In this document: piece by piece, positions 7,403-15,714 of the stretch
Layout: each line of letters starts with the position of its first letter
How positions within the stretch are numbered: the first letter of the stretch is position 1
From: Rhodocyclaceae bacterium
GTDB lineage: Bacteria; Pseudomonadota; Gammaproteobacteria; Burkholderiales; Rhodocyclaceae
Length of the DNA: 56,257 nt
Direction: 5' to 3'
Assembly (NCBI GenBank): GCA_016791115.1
Contig: JAEUNL010000037.1
Coordinates: forward strand, 1 to 56,257
Position numbers and translations under genes: made by a program
The notes under the pieces: generated by a model
The model's database searches: none
What the model saw: only the letters and a program-made list of their open reading frames with translations
Told to the model about the DNA's origin: nothing

Positions 7403-8356
7403 TCAGCGCCGGGCCGGCATGCTGAAGCCCGAGCATGGATCCTTGCGCTGCGCGCGTGGCGTAAACCACAGATAGTCGAACTGCGCGAGATCCGCCGCGT
7501 AGTCCTCTGCACGCAGGCGGCTGCTCTCGACCTCGACCATGCCGACCGCCGCGACGGCGGTTTGTGCGCTGCGCTGCGCGACATAGCGCGGCACGCCGAG
7601 GTCGTGCCGCGCATGGCCGCGGCCGATGATGCCGACCACCCCGCGCCCGGCGTGCGCAAGGATGGCGTCGGCCATCAGCGCGTCGCGCGCCCGCTGCGCG
7701 GCGACCAGCCCCGGCAGCAGGTCGTCCGGCACCTGTCCGCAATGGCCTTCGACGATGTCATGCCGCAGGCGCGCTTCGCGGCCGGCATCCCAGACCTGCT
7801 CGAGCGCGAGAGCCCTGGCGCGATCCGGGCCGAGGGCTGCGAAGCCTTCGCGCATCACGGCGCGCGCAGCGTCGCGCGACAAGTTGGCGGCGACTATCGG
7901 TGTGCCGGTTTCGAGTGCCTGCGCAAGCAGCGGTGCGTAGAAATCGAAGTTCCAGCCTTCGCGCATCCGGCCGGCCGCGGCAACGGATCGTGCGGTCGCG
8001 CCGGGCGTGCTGCGCGCTGCGTCGATCGCTGGTTGATGTTCGAGATCGAATTGCTCCATGACCAGGGCCGGACGCTTGCCTTGCGCCGTCAGCGCGCCAT
8101 GGATGGCAGCCTGCAGCTGGTGATGGTCTTCATTGTCATGGGTTTCGCCAAGCAGAACGATGCGTGCCTGCATCAGCCTTGCAACGAGCTCGTTGCGCGT
8201 GATCGCGCGGGCGGCTGCGACGTCCCAGATGTGGCCCACCAACGGATGTTCGCGCAATTGCGTGGTGCGCCACGGCTCCTCGCCGGCGGCGGCGCAAGCC
8301 GCCAGGCTGGCGGCGAACAGTAGCGCCGTACCCCATGACCCGATTGACCGCTTCAT
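7403..8356 (-). CDS. ChaN family lipoprotein (possible heme/iron binding)
   Basis: This is a ChaN-type (DUF399) lipoprotein of 317 residues. In Campylobacter, ChaN binds heme and takes part in iron uptake; the family role elsewhere is less certain. The lipobox LAAC places the lipidated Cys at residue 21. The family hallmark LLGETHDNEDHH lies at about residues 68-79, and the later GIIGRGHARHDLGVPRYV block matches the C-terminal part of the fold. The ATG at 8356 gives a normal lipoprotein signal; an ATG four codons upstream (8368) is an alternative. No TonB-dependent receptor or heme transporter is nearby, so the iron role is inferred from the family only. Confidence 0.85.
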   Translation of the reverse strand: MKRSIGSWGTALLFAASLAACAAAGEEPWRTTQLREHPLVGHIWDVAAARAITRNELVARLMQARIVLLGETHDNEDHHQLQAAIHGALTAQGKRPALVMEQFDLEHQPAIDAARSTPGATARSVAAAGRMREGWNFDFYAPLLAQALETGTPIVAANLSRDAARAVMREGFAALGPDRARALALEQVWDAGREARLRHDIVEGHCGQVPDDLLPGLVAAQRARDALMADAILAHAGRGVVGIIGRGHARHDLGVPRYVAQRSAQTAVAAVGMVEVESSRLRAEDYAADLAQFDYLWFTPRAQRKDPCSGFSMPARR

Positions 8357-8445
8357 GCGAAGATTCACGTTCGTTAGCTTGATGCGCCGACAGGCGCCCG
8401 ACCCCTATGCAGGCAGGAAACGCCCGCGAAAGTTCCGTGCGCACC

Positions 8446-9171
8446 ATGCGCATATCACGTGCCGCGCTCGCGCTGGCCATCGGCGCGCTGCTTGCGGCTG
8501 TGGTTGCCGGCCCGGGGCATCGCACCGGCCTGTGGGGCTATCAGGGCGGATTTGCCATCCTCGGCATCGCAGCCCTGTGCGCGCTGACCGCCTGCGTGCT
8601 CGGCGTCGTGGCAGTGGTGCGCGCCGGTTCGCGCCTGGCGCGAAGACTGGCGTTCGCCGCCTGCATCCTCGGGGTGATCGTGGCCGGCATGCCCATGCAG
8701 CAGCTGTATCTCGCGAAGTCGCTGCCGCTGATTCACGACATCAGCACCGATACGGCCGACCCGCCGCCGTTCGTCGCCGTCGTGCCCTTGCGCGTCGACG
8801 CGCCGAATCCGGCGGCCTATCCGGGCGAGCAGGTTGCGCACCTGCAGCACGATGCCTATCCGCAGGTCGCGCCTCGTCTCTACACGGCTGGCCGGCAAGC
8901 GGTGTTCGATGCGGCGCTGGTCCTTGCTCGGGATCGCGGCTGGTCGATGCACGCCGCCGAACCGTCCGAGGGGCGCATCGAGGCGAGCGCCACGAGTGCT
9001 TGGTTCGGTTTCGTCGACGACGTCGTGATTCGTGTTGCGGAATCGGCGCAGGGCACGCGCGTCGACATGCGCTCGAAGTCCCGCGTCGGACGCTCCGACC
9101 TCGGTGCCAATGCAAAGCGCATCGAGGCGTTCCTGGCCGATCTCGACGTGGCAGTTGGCCGCGTTCCCTAG
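8446..9171 (+). CDS. DUF1499 family membrane protein
   Basis: This 241-residue protein has two or three N-terminal membrane segments (about 5-22, 34-58 and 68-82) and then a soluble DUF1499 domain (about 105-240). The domain is seen in the family-like phrases YPQVAPRLYTAG, FGFVDDVVIRV and RSKSRVGRSDLGANAKRIEAFL. Its function is unknown. I chose ATG 8446 because it begins just before the first membrane helix. An in-frame ATG at 8407 would add 13 residues, and no strong ribosome site decides between them. It is convergent with the DUF808 gene, 14 bases apart, and divergent from the ChaN gene. Confidence 0.82.
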   Translation: MRISRAALALAIGALLAAVVAGPGHRTGLWGYQGGFAILGIAALCALTACVLGVVAVVRAGSRLARRLAFAACILGVIVAGMPMQQLYLAKSLPLIHDISTDTADPPPFVAVVPLRVDAPNPAAYPGEQVAHLQHDAYPQVAPRLYTAGRQAVFDAALVLARDRGWSMHAAEPSEGRIEASATSAWFGFVDDVVIRVAESAQGTRVDMRSKSRVGRSDLGANAKRIEAFLADLDVAVGRVP

Positions 9172-9185
9172 GCGGTCGCTACAGG

Positions 9186-10148
9186 TCAATGTGCAGCCGA
9201 TTTCCCGCCCCGGATCGCACGCCGGACGCGTGATCCGATGCCGACCGCGGCGAGGACGACCGCGCCGGCAAACACGCCGAACACGCCATCGAGCAGCATC
9301 GGCGTCAGCGCCTCCAGGACGCCGCCGACGCCTGGCAGGCCGCCGACTGCATGCGCCGCAAGGTGGATCACGTCGTGCGCGCCGGGAATGCCGTGGGTCA
9401 GGATGCCGCCGCCGACGAGGAACATCGCCGCCGTTCCGGCGACCGACAGCCCCTTCATCAGCCAGGGTGCCGCACGCAGGATGAAGCGGCCGAATGCGCG
9501 CGCCGGCCCCGCTCCGCTGCCCTCGCGGCGGCTGAGGTAGAGCCCGGCGTCGTCGAGCTTGACGATGCCGGCCACGAAGCCATAGACACCAACCGTCATG
9601 ATCAGCGCAATGCCGGTCAGCACGGCAACTTGCGTGGCGAAATCCTTGTCCGCCACGGTGCCCAGCGTGATCGCGATGATCTCGGCGGAGAGCACGAAAT
9701 CCGTGCGCACCGCGCCCTGGATCTTCTCCTTCTCGAAAGCCACCAGATCGATTTCGGGATTCGCCACTGCCCGGGTCAGTTCGGCGTGATGCGCATCGTC
9801 TTCGTGCCGGCTGTGGAGGAACTTGTGCGCGAGCTTCTCGAAGCCCTCGAAGCACAGGAACGCGCCGCCTATCATCAACAGCGGCGTCACGGCCCACGGG
9901 ATGAACGCGCTGATGGCCAGCGCCGCCGGCACCAGGATTGCCTTGTTCTTCAGCGAGCCCTTGGCGACCGCCCAGACGACCGGAATTTCGCGGTCTGCCG
10001 CCACGCCGGCGACCTGCTGGGCGTTGAGCGCCAGGTCGTCGCCGAGCACGCCTGAAGTTTTCTTGGCCGCGACCTTGGTGAGTACCGCGACGTCGTCGAG
10101 TACGGTGGCAATGTCGTCGATCAGTGCCAGCAGGCTGGATGCCGCCAT
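9186..10148 (-). CDS. DUF808 (YedI-like) inner-membrane protein
   Basis: This 320-residue multipass membrane protein belongs to the DUF808/YedI family, whose role is unknown. The N-terminal block MAASSLLALIDDIATVLDDV and the following TKVAAKKTSGVLGDDLALNA are highly characteristic. So are WAVAKGSLKNK, FLCFEGFEKLAHK and the KIQGAVRTDFVLSAEII segment. About five to six hydrophobic segments follow. ATG 10148 gives the canonical family start; an upstream in-frame ATG at 10181 adds 11 unrelated residues. It stands alone on the minus strand. Confidence 0.92.
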   Translation of the reverse strand: MAASSLLALIDDIATVLDDVAVLTKVAAKKTSGVLGDDLALNAQQVAGVAADREIPVVWAVAKGSLKNKAILVPAALAISAFIPWAVTPLLMIGGAFLCFEGFEKLAHKFLHSRHEDDAHHAELTRAVANPEIDLVAFEKEKIQGAVRTDFVLSAEIIAITLGTVADKDFATQVAVLTGIALIMTVGVYGFVAGIVKLDDAGLYLSRREGSGAGPARAFGRFILRAAPWLMKGLSVAGTAAMFLVGGGILTHGIPGAHDVIHLAAHAVGGLPGVGGVLEALTPMLLDGVFGVFAGAVVLAAVGIGSRVRRAIRGGKSAAH

Positions 10149-10241
10149 GGTGTCCTCAGTCCTCGTGGGGAAAGGCGCCACGGCAACCCACTGCCTGCGC
10201 TCACAGGAGCGTGATTCTAATCGTTTCCGGTTTGGCGCCCG

Positions 10242-12095
10242 TCAGATTGTCGACATGCCGAGCGGCGCCACCATGGTCGACTTGGAATCGAACTGGGTGT
10301 CGTCGCGGCCGGATTCGATTGGGATGTACAGTTCGCCGGGTCGCGTCGGTTTAGGCAGGGCGAGGTTGTCGAGCGAGCCCGGCGCGATGCTGCCGATGCG
10401 CAGGATCTGCGTCATGGTCGTCGCATCCACCGGCGGCGCGAACAGATACCCCTGCATCTCGTCACAAGCCATTTTGGCGAGCACGTCGTGTTGCGCGATC
10501 GTGCTCACGCCTTCTGCAACGGTTTTCATGCCAAGGGCGCGTGCCAGCGTCAGGATCGCGACCACGATCTCGCGATCTTCGGCCTTGGTGCCGAGATGAT
10601 GCACGAACGAGCGGTCGATCTTGAGCGCGTCGATCGGCAACTGTCGCAGATAGCCGAGCGACGAGAAGCCGGTGCCGAAGTCGTCGAGCGCGACGGTGAC
10701 CCCCAGTCCGCGTACGTAGGACAGCGAATTGCGCGCGGTGGCCATGTTCTTCATGAACAGGTTTTCCGTCACCTCGAGCTGGAGCAAATGGGGTGGCAGG
10801 CCGCTTTCCTTGATCGCGCGTACCACGGCGGTCAGTACGTTGTCGTCGCGGAACTGTGCCGAAGAGACGTTTACAGCGACCTGGATCGGATGCAATCGCA
10901 TGTCCAGCCAGCTGCGCATCTGGCGGCAGGCTTCGACCAAAGCCCATTCGCCGATCGGCGCGATCAGGCCGGTGTCTTCCGCGATGCCGATGAAGGTCTC
11001 GGGCGAGACGAGGCCGTGCTCGGGGCTTTTCCAGCGCAGCAGCGCTTCGGCGCCGACCACGCGATGGCTGCGAGGAACTACCTTCGGCTGGTAGTGCAGT
11101 TCGAACTCGCCGCGCTCGATGGCCTTGCGCAGGCCGTTTTCGACCAGCATGCGGCGCGTCGCAGCGGCCGTCATGGCCGGCGAGAAGAACTCGAAGCCGT
11201 CCTTGCCGGCCTCCTTGGCGCGATACATCGCCATGTCGGCGTGGTTGAGCAGCGTCTCGGCCGAATCGCCGTCGCGCGGAAAGCATGCGATACCGATGCT
11301 GATGCTGGACTGGACCTTGAAGCCGCCGATCGCGAACGGCCTGCGGAACGCTTCCAGCAGCCGCGTTGCCACGCTCGACAAGCCGGCCGATTCGCCGGTG
11401 TCGCGCAGCAGCAGCACGAATTCGTCGCCGCCGACGCGTGCGACATCCTGTCCCGTGGGCTCGTGGGCGTAGGCGAGCGCGTCGTCGCTGCGCACGCAGG
11501 CGGTGAGGCGCTCGCCGGCCTGACGCACCAATTCGTCGCCTGCCGCGTGTCCGAGCGTGTCGTTGATGCGCTTGAAATCATCGAGGTCGACGAACAGCAC
11601 GGCCATGCGCGTCTGCCGGCGCTTGGCCGAAGCGAGTTCGCGCGTGATGTCCTCCAGCATGCGAATGCGGGTCGGTAGCTTGGTCAGGGTATCGTTCTGC
11701 GCCGCGCGCAAGGCGACCTGGTGTGCGGCCTCGCGCTGGGCCGCCTGCTCAAGGCGTGCCGCGAGGTCGCTGCGTTCGGCCTCATGCTCGGCAACGATTT
11801 CGTCATGCTCGCTGCGTGCGCGGGTTAGCAGTTCCTGCATTTCGCCCGCCTGGGCACCGAGGTCGCGCGCCCGCTGGCGCGCGCGGTGCAGCATCGTCAA
11901 TGCCGCGGCCAGCAGCAGCACCAGGGCGGCGATGGATGCACCCCTGGCGTCGACGCCGGCAGCGTGCGCGGCCGTGCTCGCGCCAAGGAGCGTGGCCGCA
12001 ATCGCGGCGCGAGAGCGCGTTCGCGTTGCGCCGCGTGGCATGCTGACCCGGGATCGAACGCAGCTTGCGTCCGGCGAAATGAAGTGGCTGATCAC
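10242..12095 (-). CDS. Membrane-anchored GGDEF-EAL protein (c-di-GMP turnover)
   Basis: This 617-residue protein can in principle make and break cyclic di-GMP. Two hydrophobic segments near residues 31-48 and 52-68 are followed by a coiled-coil linker (about 72-130), a GGDEF domain (about 130-305) and an EAL domain (about 320-570). The GGDEF signature is intact at 222-226, as is the EALLRW motif from residue 350 and the DDFGTGFSS loop. The RxxD inhibitory site expected five residues before GGDEF is absent. Because both catalytic motifs are present, the net activity cannot be told from sequence. No short input domain other than the membrane region is seen. The HDOD gene lies just upstream on the same strand (131-base gap). 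Confidence 0.93.
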   Translation of the reverse strand: MISHFISPDASCVRSRVSMPRGATRTRSRAAIAATLLGASTAAHAAGVDARGASIAALVLLLAAALTMLHRARQRARDLGAQAGEMQELLTRARSEHDEIVAEHEAERSDLAARLEQAAQREAAHQVALRAAQNDTLTKLPTRIRMLEDITRELASAKRRQTRMAVLFVDLDDFKRINDTLGHAAGDELVRQAGERLTACVRSDDALAYAHEPTGQDVARVGGDEFVLLLRDTGESAGLSSVATRLLEAFRRPFAIGGFKVQSSISIGIACFPRDGDSAETLLNHADMAMYRAKEAGKDGFEFFSPAMTAAATRRMLVENGLRKAIERGEFELHYQPKVVPRSHRVVGAEALLRWKSPEHGLVSPETFIGIAEDTGLIAPIGEWALVEACRQMRSWLDMRLHPIQVAVNVSSAQFRDDNVLTAVVRAIKESGLPPHLLQLEVTENLFMKNMATARNSLSYVRGLGVTVALDDFGTGFSSLGYLRQLPIDALKIDRSFVHHLGTKAEDREIVVAILTLARALGMKTVAEGVSTIAQHDVLAKMACDEMQGYLFAPPVDATTMTQILRIGSIAPGSLDNLALPKPTRPGELYIPIESGRDDTQFDSKSTMVAPLGMSTI

Positions 12096-12225
12096 ACGGG
12101 GAATTTTCCTCCCGTGCGCGCGCCTCGGGGCGGCGGCTTACGCCAGTGACATGAATTGTTGCAATTGCCGGCCGCCCCATGCCCGGCGGGGCGCCGGCGC
12201 GCGATGCCATGCGAGGCGACGCGGT

Positions 12226-13062
12226 TCAGGCGTAGGTGGACTCCAGCAGGTCGTCCATGAAGCTTTCCAGCTCGCCTTCATGGATGCATAACTCCACCAT
12301 CACCGCATGGCGCTGGTTGGGCCATTCGGGGTTCGGAATCAGTTGCTCGCGATGGTAAAGCTCGTTGGCGAGTTGCAGGATGGCGACCATCGAACGGGCT
12401 GCGCCGCCGGTGTCGGCGGGTGGCATCTCGTGGTGTTTGAGCACTGCTTCTGCGATGAAGTCGGGCAGGCGCCAGTGGCGCGCGATGAGGTGGCCGACGA
12501 CTGCATGGTCGACGTCGAGCCGCTGGTCCTCGGCGATCACGTCGATCCACTGGCCGGTGCCGGTGCGCAGTGCGGCGCAGTAGTCGGGAAAGCGTTCCAG
12601 CAACATGGGTACGCCGCAGTCGTGGAAGATGCCGGCCAGATAGGCCTGGTCGGGGAAGATGTTGCACACCGAAATGCGCTCCGCAGCGATGCCGGCGGCG
12701 AACTCGGCGATGCCGATTGATCGGCGCCAGAATTTGTCGTAGATCGGCTGCTTGACGCCGGGCACCGTCATCGTCAGCGCGATGCCGCGTACGAGGTTGG
12801 CGATCTGCCGGATGCCGACCAGTTGCACCGCCTTGGTCAGCGAATCGATGCGACGCCCGCCATAGGCCGGCGTGCTGACCAGCTTGAAAAGCATGGCGAC
12901 GATGCCGGGGTCGCGTGCAAGTATCTGGGTGAGCTTGCGCACGTCCGGTTCTTCGGCCGTCAGCAATTGCTGGATTTCCACGACAACCTGGGGCTGGGCG
13001 GGCAGGCGCATGCCTTTTGCCAGCAATGCTTCGAGTTCGTCAGCTTCGGATTTGCGCGACAT
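12226..13062 (-). CDS. HDOD domain signalling protein
   Basis: This 278-residue protein consists mainly of an HDOD domain, a non-catalytic relative of the HD hydrolases found in bacterial signalling. Typical phrases are LPAQPQVVVEIQQLL, LTQILARDPGIVAMLFKLV, LVGIRQIANLV and LAGIFHDCGVPMLLERFP. The HD pair is present as FHDCG, but other metal ligands of true HD enzymes are not obvious. The start is ATG 13062 (MSRKSEADELE); the open frame continues upstream to 13233 with low-quality sequence that I do not consider coding. It may be cotranscribed with the GGDEF-EAL gene, which suggests a link to c-di-GMP control, but this is inferred from position only. Confidence 0.88.
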   Translation of the reverse strand: MSRKSEADELEALLAKGMRLPAQPQVVVEIQQLLTAEEPDVRKLTQILARDPGIVAMLFKLVSTPAYGGRRIDSLTKAVQLVGIRQIANLVRGIALTMTVPGVKQPIYDKFWRRSIGIAEFAAGIAAERISVCNIFPDQAYLAGIFHDCGVPMLLERFPDYCAALRTGTGQWIDVIAEDQRLDVDHAVVGHLIARHWRLPDFIAEAVLKHHEMPPADTGGAARSMVAILQLANELYHREQLIPNPEWPNQRHAVMVELCIHEGELESFMDDLLESTYA

Positions 13063-13318
13063 GATGGGCTCGGCAGATGGAAACAGGGATGTCTGTCCGG
13101 CTGTTTTCGGCAAAAAACGGCGAAACTTGAAGGCGCATCGCGATCGCGGCGTTGTGGCGCGAGCCCCGGATGCGTGCGCGAGTGTCATCGGCGCCTGCCC
13201 TGCAAGGCAGGTGGGTAAAGGCTTTCCGGGCATGCCGATCCGGAAGCCGCGTGGAATGGACTTCGTGACGTTGCCTTGCCTGAAATCGCCGGTTGATGCG
13301 GCGTCCGGCCAGACGGTC

Positions 13319-13987
13319 TCAGCGCGGATCGTCGGCCAGACGCCTCAGGCCCGCGGGATCGAGGATGTCGATCTGTTCGCGGCCGAGTGCGACATAGCCC
13401 TGCGCAGCGAAGCCTTTCAGGAGGCGGCTGACGATTTCGCGCACGCTCCCGAGCTCGTCGGCGAGCTGCTGGTGCGTGGCATGCACGCGTCGGCCGCGGC
13501 CGAGCAGCAGTGCGGCAAGCCGCTGGTCCAGCTTGCGGAAGGCGACCTCCTCGATCAACTGCATCAGGTCGGCAATGCGTTCCGAGAAGAGCTGGAAGAC
13601 GAAGGCGCGAAAGGGGGCGAAAGCAAGCAGCGCGTCGAACGCATCGCGCGGAAGCAGCAGCAGATCGGTTTCGTCCTCGGTGACGCCGCGCGCGTTGTAG
13701 TCGGTATGGCCGAGCAGGCAGCTCGAAGTGATCACGCAGGTTTCGCCGGGCGTCACGCGATACAGCGGCAGCTCTCGACCATTTGCCGCCGCCTTGACGA
13801 CGCGTATGCCGCCACGCAGCACGAACGGAAAACCCTGGCAATGCTGGCGCTCGTCGAATACCGCCGTGCCGGCTGGCAGGCGGATGCGCTGGCCGCTTTT
13901 GGCGAGCAACGCATGCGCCTCGGGCGGCAAGTTACCCAGTACCGGGTAAAGGCCGACCAGGTCGGATTCCGGCGTCGGCTGGCTCAC
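13319..13987 (-). CDS. Crp/Fnr family transcriptional regulator
   Basis: This 222-residue regulator has an N-terminal cyclic-nucleotide-type beta roll (about 15-140) and a C-terminal winged helix of the Crp type (about 150-215). The recognition region reads HQQLADELGSVREIVSRLLK. The sensor domain contains a conserved-looking cysteine pair in CVITSSCLLGH that might sense redox or metal; no N-terminal Fnr-like cysteine cluster is present. Translation must begin at GTG 13987, which overlaps the stop of the exonuclease gene as GTGA, so the two are translationally coupled. Upstream in-frame sequence up to 14371 lies inside the exonuclease gene and is not coding. The regulated genes are unknown. 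Confidence 0.9.
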   Translation of the reverse strand: MSQPTPESDLVGLYPVLGNLPPEAHALLAKSGQRIRLPAGTAVFDERQHCQGFPFVLRGGIRVVKAAANGRELPLYRVTPGETCVITSSCLLGHTDYNARGVTEDETDLLLLPRDAFDALLAFAPFRAFVFQLFSERIADLMQLIEEVAFRKLDQRLAALLLGRGRRVHATHQQLADELGSVREIVSRLLKGFAAQGYVALGREQIDILDPAGLRRLADDPR

Positions 13988-14754
13988 GGCAGGGCGAACT
14001 CCGCGATTACCGGCGCATGGTCGGACGGGCGCTCGAGCTTGCGCGGGGCGCGGTCGATGGTGCAGCCACGGCAGCCGCCGGCGAGCGCCGTCGAAAGCAG
14101 CACGTGGTCGATGCGCAGCCCCTTGTTCTTCTGGAAGCCGAGCATGCGGTAATCCCACCACGAGAAGGTGGCGGGCGCCTGATCGAAGAGGCGAAAGCTG
14201 TCGACCAGTCCCAGCGAAAGCAGCGCGTGAAAGGCAGCCCGCTCCGGCTCGGAGCACAGCACCTGGTCCTTCCAGGCGATCGGGTCGTGTACGTCGCGAT
14301 CGTCGGGGGCGATGTTGTAGTCGCCGGCGATGACCAGTTTCGGATTGCGTGCAAGCTCCTGGCGCACCCAATCGGTCAGTGCGGCATACCAGCGCAGCTT
14401 GTAGTCGTACTTCTCGCTACCGACTGCCTGGCCGTTCGGGCAGTAGACGCAGATCACACGCACGCCATCGACATCGGCGGCGATTACCCGGCGTTGTTCG
14501 TCGGGAAATTCCGGGATGCCGGTGACGACTTTGCCGATTTCCGCGCGGGACAGGATGGCGACGCCGTTGTAGGTCTTCTGCCCGCTGAACGCGGCGCGGT
14601 AGCCTGCCGCCTCGATCTCCGCGACGGGAAAGGACGCGTCCTCCAGTTTCAACTCCTGCAGGCAGACGACGTCCGGCATCGCGCGGCCGAGCCAGTCCAG
14701 CAGGTGCGGCAGGCGAACCTTCAGCGAGTTGACGTTCCAGGTGGCGAGTTTCAT
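13984..14754 (-). CDS. xth: Exodeoxyribonuclease III
   Basis: This 256-residue AP endonuclease/3'-5' exonuclease acts in base excision repair. The exonuclease III fold shows the usual motifs: MKLATWNVNSLKVRLPHLLDWL at the N terminus, CLQELKL with the metal-binding Glu, YNGVAILSR, the catalytic GDYNIAPDDRDVHDP, FSWWDYR, LRIDHVLLS and the closing ERPSDHAPVIAEF. Its length and start are standard for the family. The stop overlaps the GTG of the Crp/Fnr gene by four bases. It is the promoter-proximal gene of this two-gene unit. Confidence 0.96.
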   Translation of the reverse strand: MKLATWNVNSLKVRLPHLLDWLGRAMPDVVCLQELKLEDASFPVAEIEAAGYRAAFSGQKTYNGVAILSRAEIGKVVTGIPEFPDEQRRVIAADVDGVRVICVYCPNGQAVGSEKYDYKLRWYAALTDWVRQELARNPKLVIAGDYNIAPDDRDVHDPIAWKDQVLCSEPERAAFHALLSLGLVDSFRLFDQAPATFSWWDYRMLGFQKNKGLRIDHVLLSTALAGGCRGCTIDRAPRKLERPSDHAPVIAEFALP

Positions 14755-14911
14755 GGTGATCGGGTTGTTGCAGGTCGGGTACGGCGCTCGGCGGTGTCGC
14801 GCGCAGGCGGCTTGCCGGTGCGCCGCTGCCGGATGGCATTGTGCCAGAGCCTGTCGGCAACGCGCTGCAGCCGGTGCCGGCTGCAGCGTCCGCGATACGC
14901 TGCGCTTGCCG

Positions 14912-15319
14912 TCAGCCCGCAGAACGCAGGTAGGCGGCGTACTGGAGGTCCGACGAACTGACGTGGTTGGCCCACCAATTCACGAGGAAATCGTGCAGTT
15001 CGTTCTTTGCGATCACGCCGTGGGAAGCTGCATAAAGGAAGTCGGTCAACCGGGTCAGGCAGTCGGAATGTTCCGCCACATGCGCGTCGAGGTGCGGATA
15101 GCTGCAATCGCGCAGCAATGCCTCCTCGGCAGCGAAATGGTTGCGTGTGTAATCCGCGAGATCGTGCAGGGCTTCATGAAACTGCAACGTGGCTGCGTGA
15201 CTCTCGTCATCAACCATGCGTGCCACACGCGAGCAGATCGACAACAGGTGCTTGTGCTGGTTGTCCATCAGATCATGGCCGACACTGAAGCTGGGATCCC
15301 AGGAGGCGGGCATTTCCAT
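14912..15319 (-). CDS. Bacteriohemerythrin (second copy)
   Basis: This is a single-domain O2-carrying hemerythrin of 135 residues, the usual length. The di-iron ligands are visible: H22 in the NQHKHLL segment, H61 with E65 (HFAAE), H80 with H84 (HVAEH), and H119 with D124. Unlike the first copy at 6132 it has no cysteine tail, and the two differ along their whole length, so they are old paralogues and not a recent duplication. Tandem Met codons at 1 and 3 leave the exact start open by two residues. It is cytosolic, and may deliver O2 to oxygen-dependent enzymes in microoxic cells. Confidence 0.92.
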   Translation of the reverse strand: MEMPASWDPSFSVGHDLMDNQHKHLLSICSRVARMVDDESHAATLQFHEALHDLADYTRNHFAAEEALLRDCSYPHLDAHVAEHSDCLTRLTDFLYAASHGVIAKNELHDFLVNWWANHVSSSDLQYAAYLRSAG

Positions 15320-15475
15320 TTTTATCGAATTTTCATTCTTATTGGTTCGTTGCTGCCACGCTGAACGGCAGCAGCGAGCATTGTATTACTAAAGCGATAG
15401 TGCAAGCGGCCGGCGCGCTGCGGGGCTTCCCGGGCAACCCGCGGCCGGGGCGGGATGCAAGCGGTCAAGAGCGAG

Positions 15476-15484
15476 TGCTATGAT
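15476..15484 (+). promoter_or_regulatory. Extended -10 promoter for ppdK
   Basis: TGCTATGAT fits an extended -10 element (TGnTATAAT) with one mismatch. No good -35 is present, which extended -10 promoters do not need. Transcription would begin near 15491 and leave a leader of about 225 bases before ppdK. Confidence 0.5.
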
Positions 15485-15509
15485 GAGTCATCGCGCCGCC
15501 TACCGGCCG

Positions 15510-15586
15510 ATCGGATCCGGGGCTCCGGGTCCGATGCTGAGAACCAGCGTCCCGACGGCATATGCCGGCCAAATCCAAAGGGACGC
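15510..15586 (+). promoter_or_regulatory. Compact structured leader RNA upstream of ppdK
   Basis: Three hairpins lie back to back. The first pairs 15510-15520 with 15525-15535 (11 bp, one G-U) around a GGCT tetraloop. The second pairs GCTG 15536-15539 with CAGC 15545-15548. The third pairs GCGTCCC 15547-15553 with GGGACGC 15580-15586 and encloses a CGGCATATGCCG palindrome (15556-15567). The second and third share two bases, so they compete or stack as alternatives. None is followed by a T run. I know no riboswitch class that fits, and a cis-acting RNA is inference. The rest of 15320-15714 shows no supported gene. Confidence 0.45.
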
Positions 15587-15714
15587 GGTCTTCCCCCAAT
15601 AAGAGTGTGTGCCTTGTCGGCGAACGACTAGACGTGTCGATGCACGCTGGTCCGTTCATTGGTGCCTTGAGCGCTGCCGGGGGCGCGGATTCGCAATCGA
15701 AAACAGGAGGAGAC

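Noticed and set aside
15520..15550. CTGAGA element in the ppdK leader as part of a TPP riboswitch
   Set aside because: The rest of the TPP core is missing and the spacing does not fit; ppdK is not a thiamine gene.
15562..15714. N-terminal extension of PPDK from an in-frame ATG at 15562
   Set aside because: The 51 extra residues have no family sequence, and the ATG at 15715 has a perfect AGGAGG.
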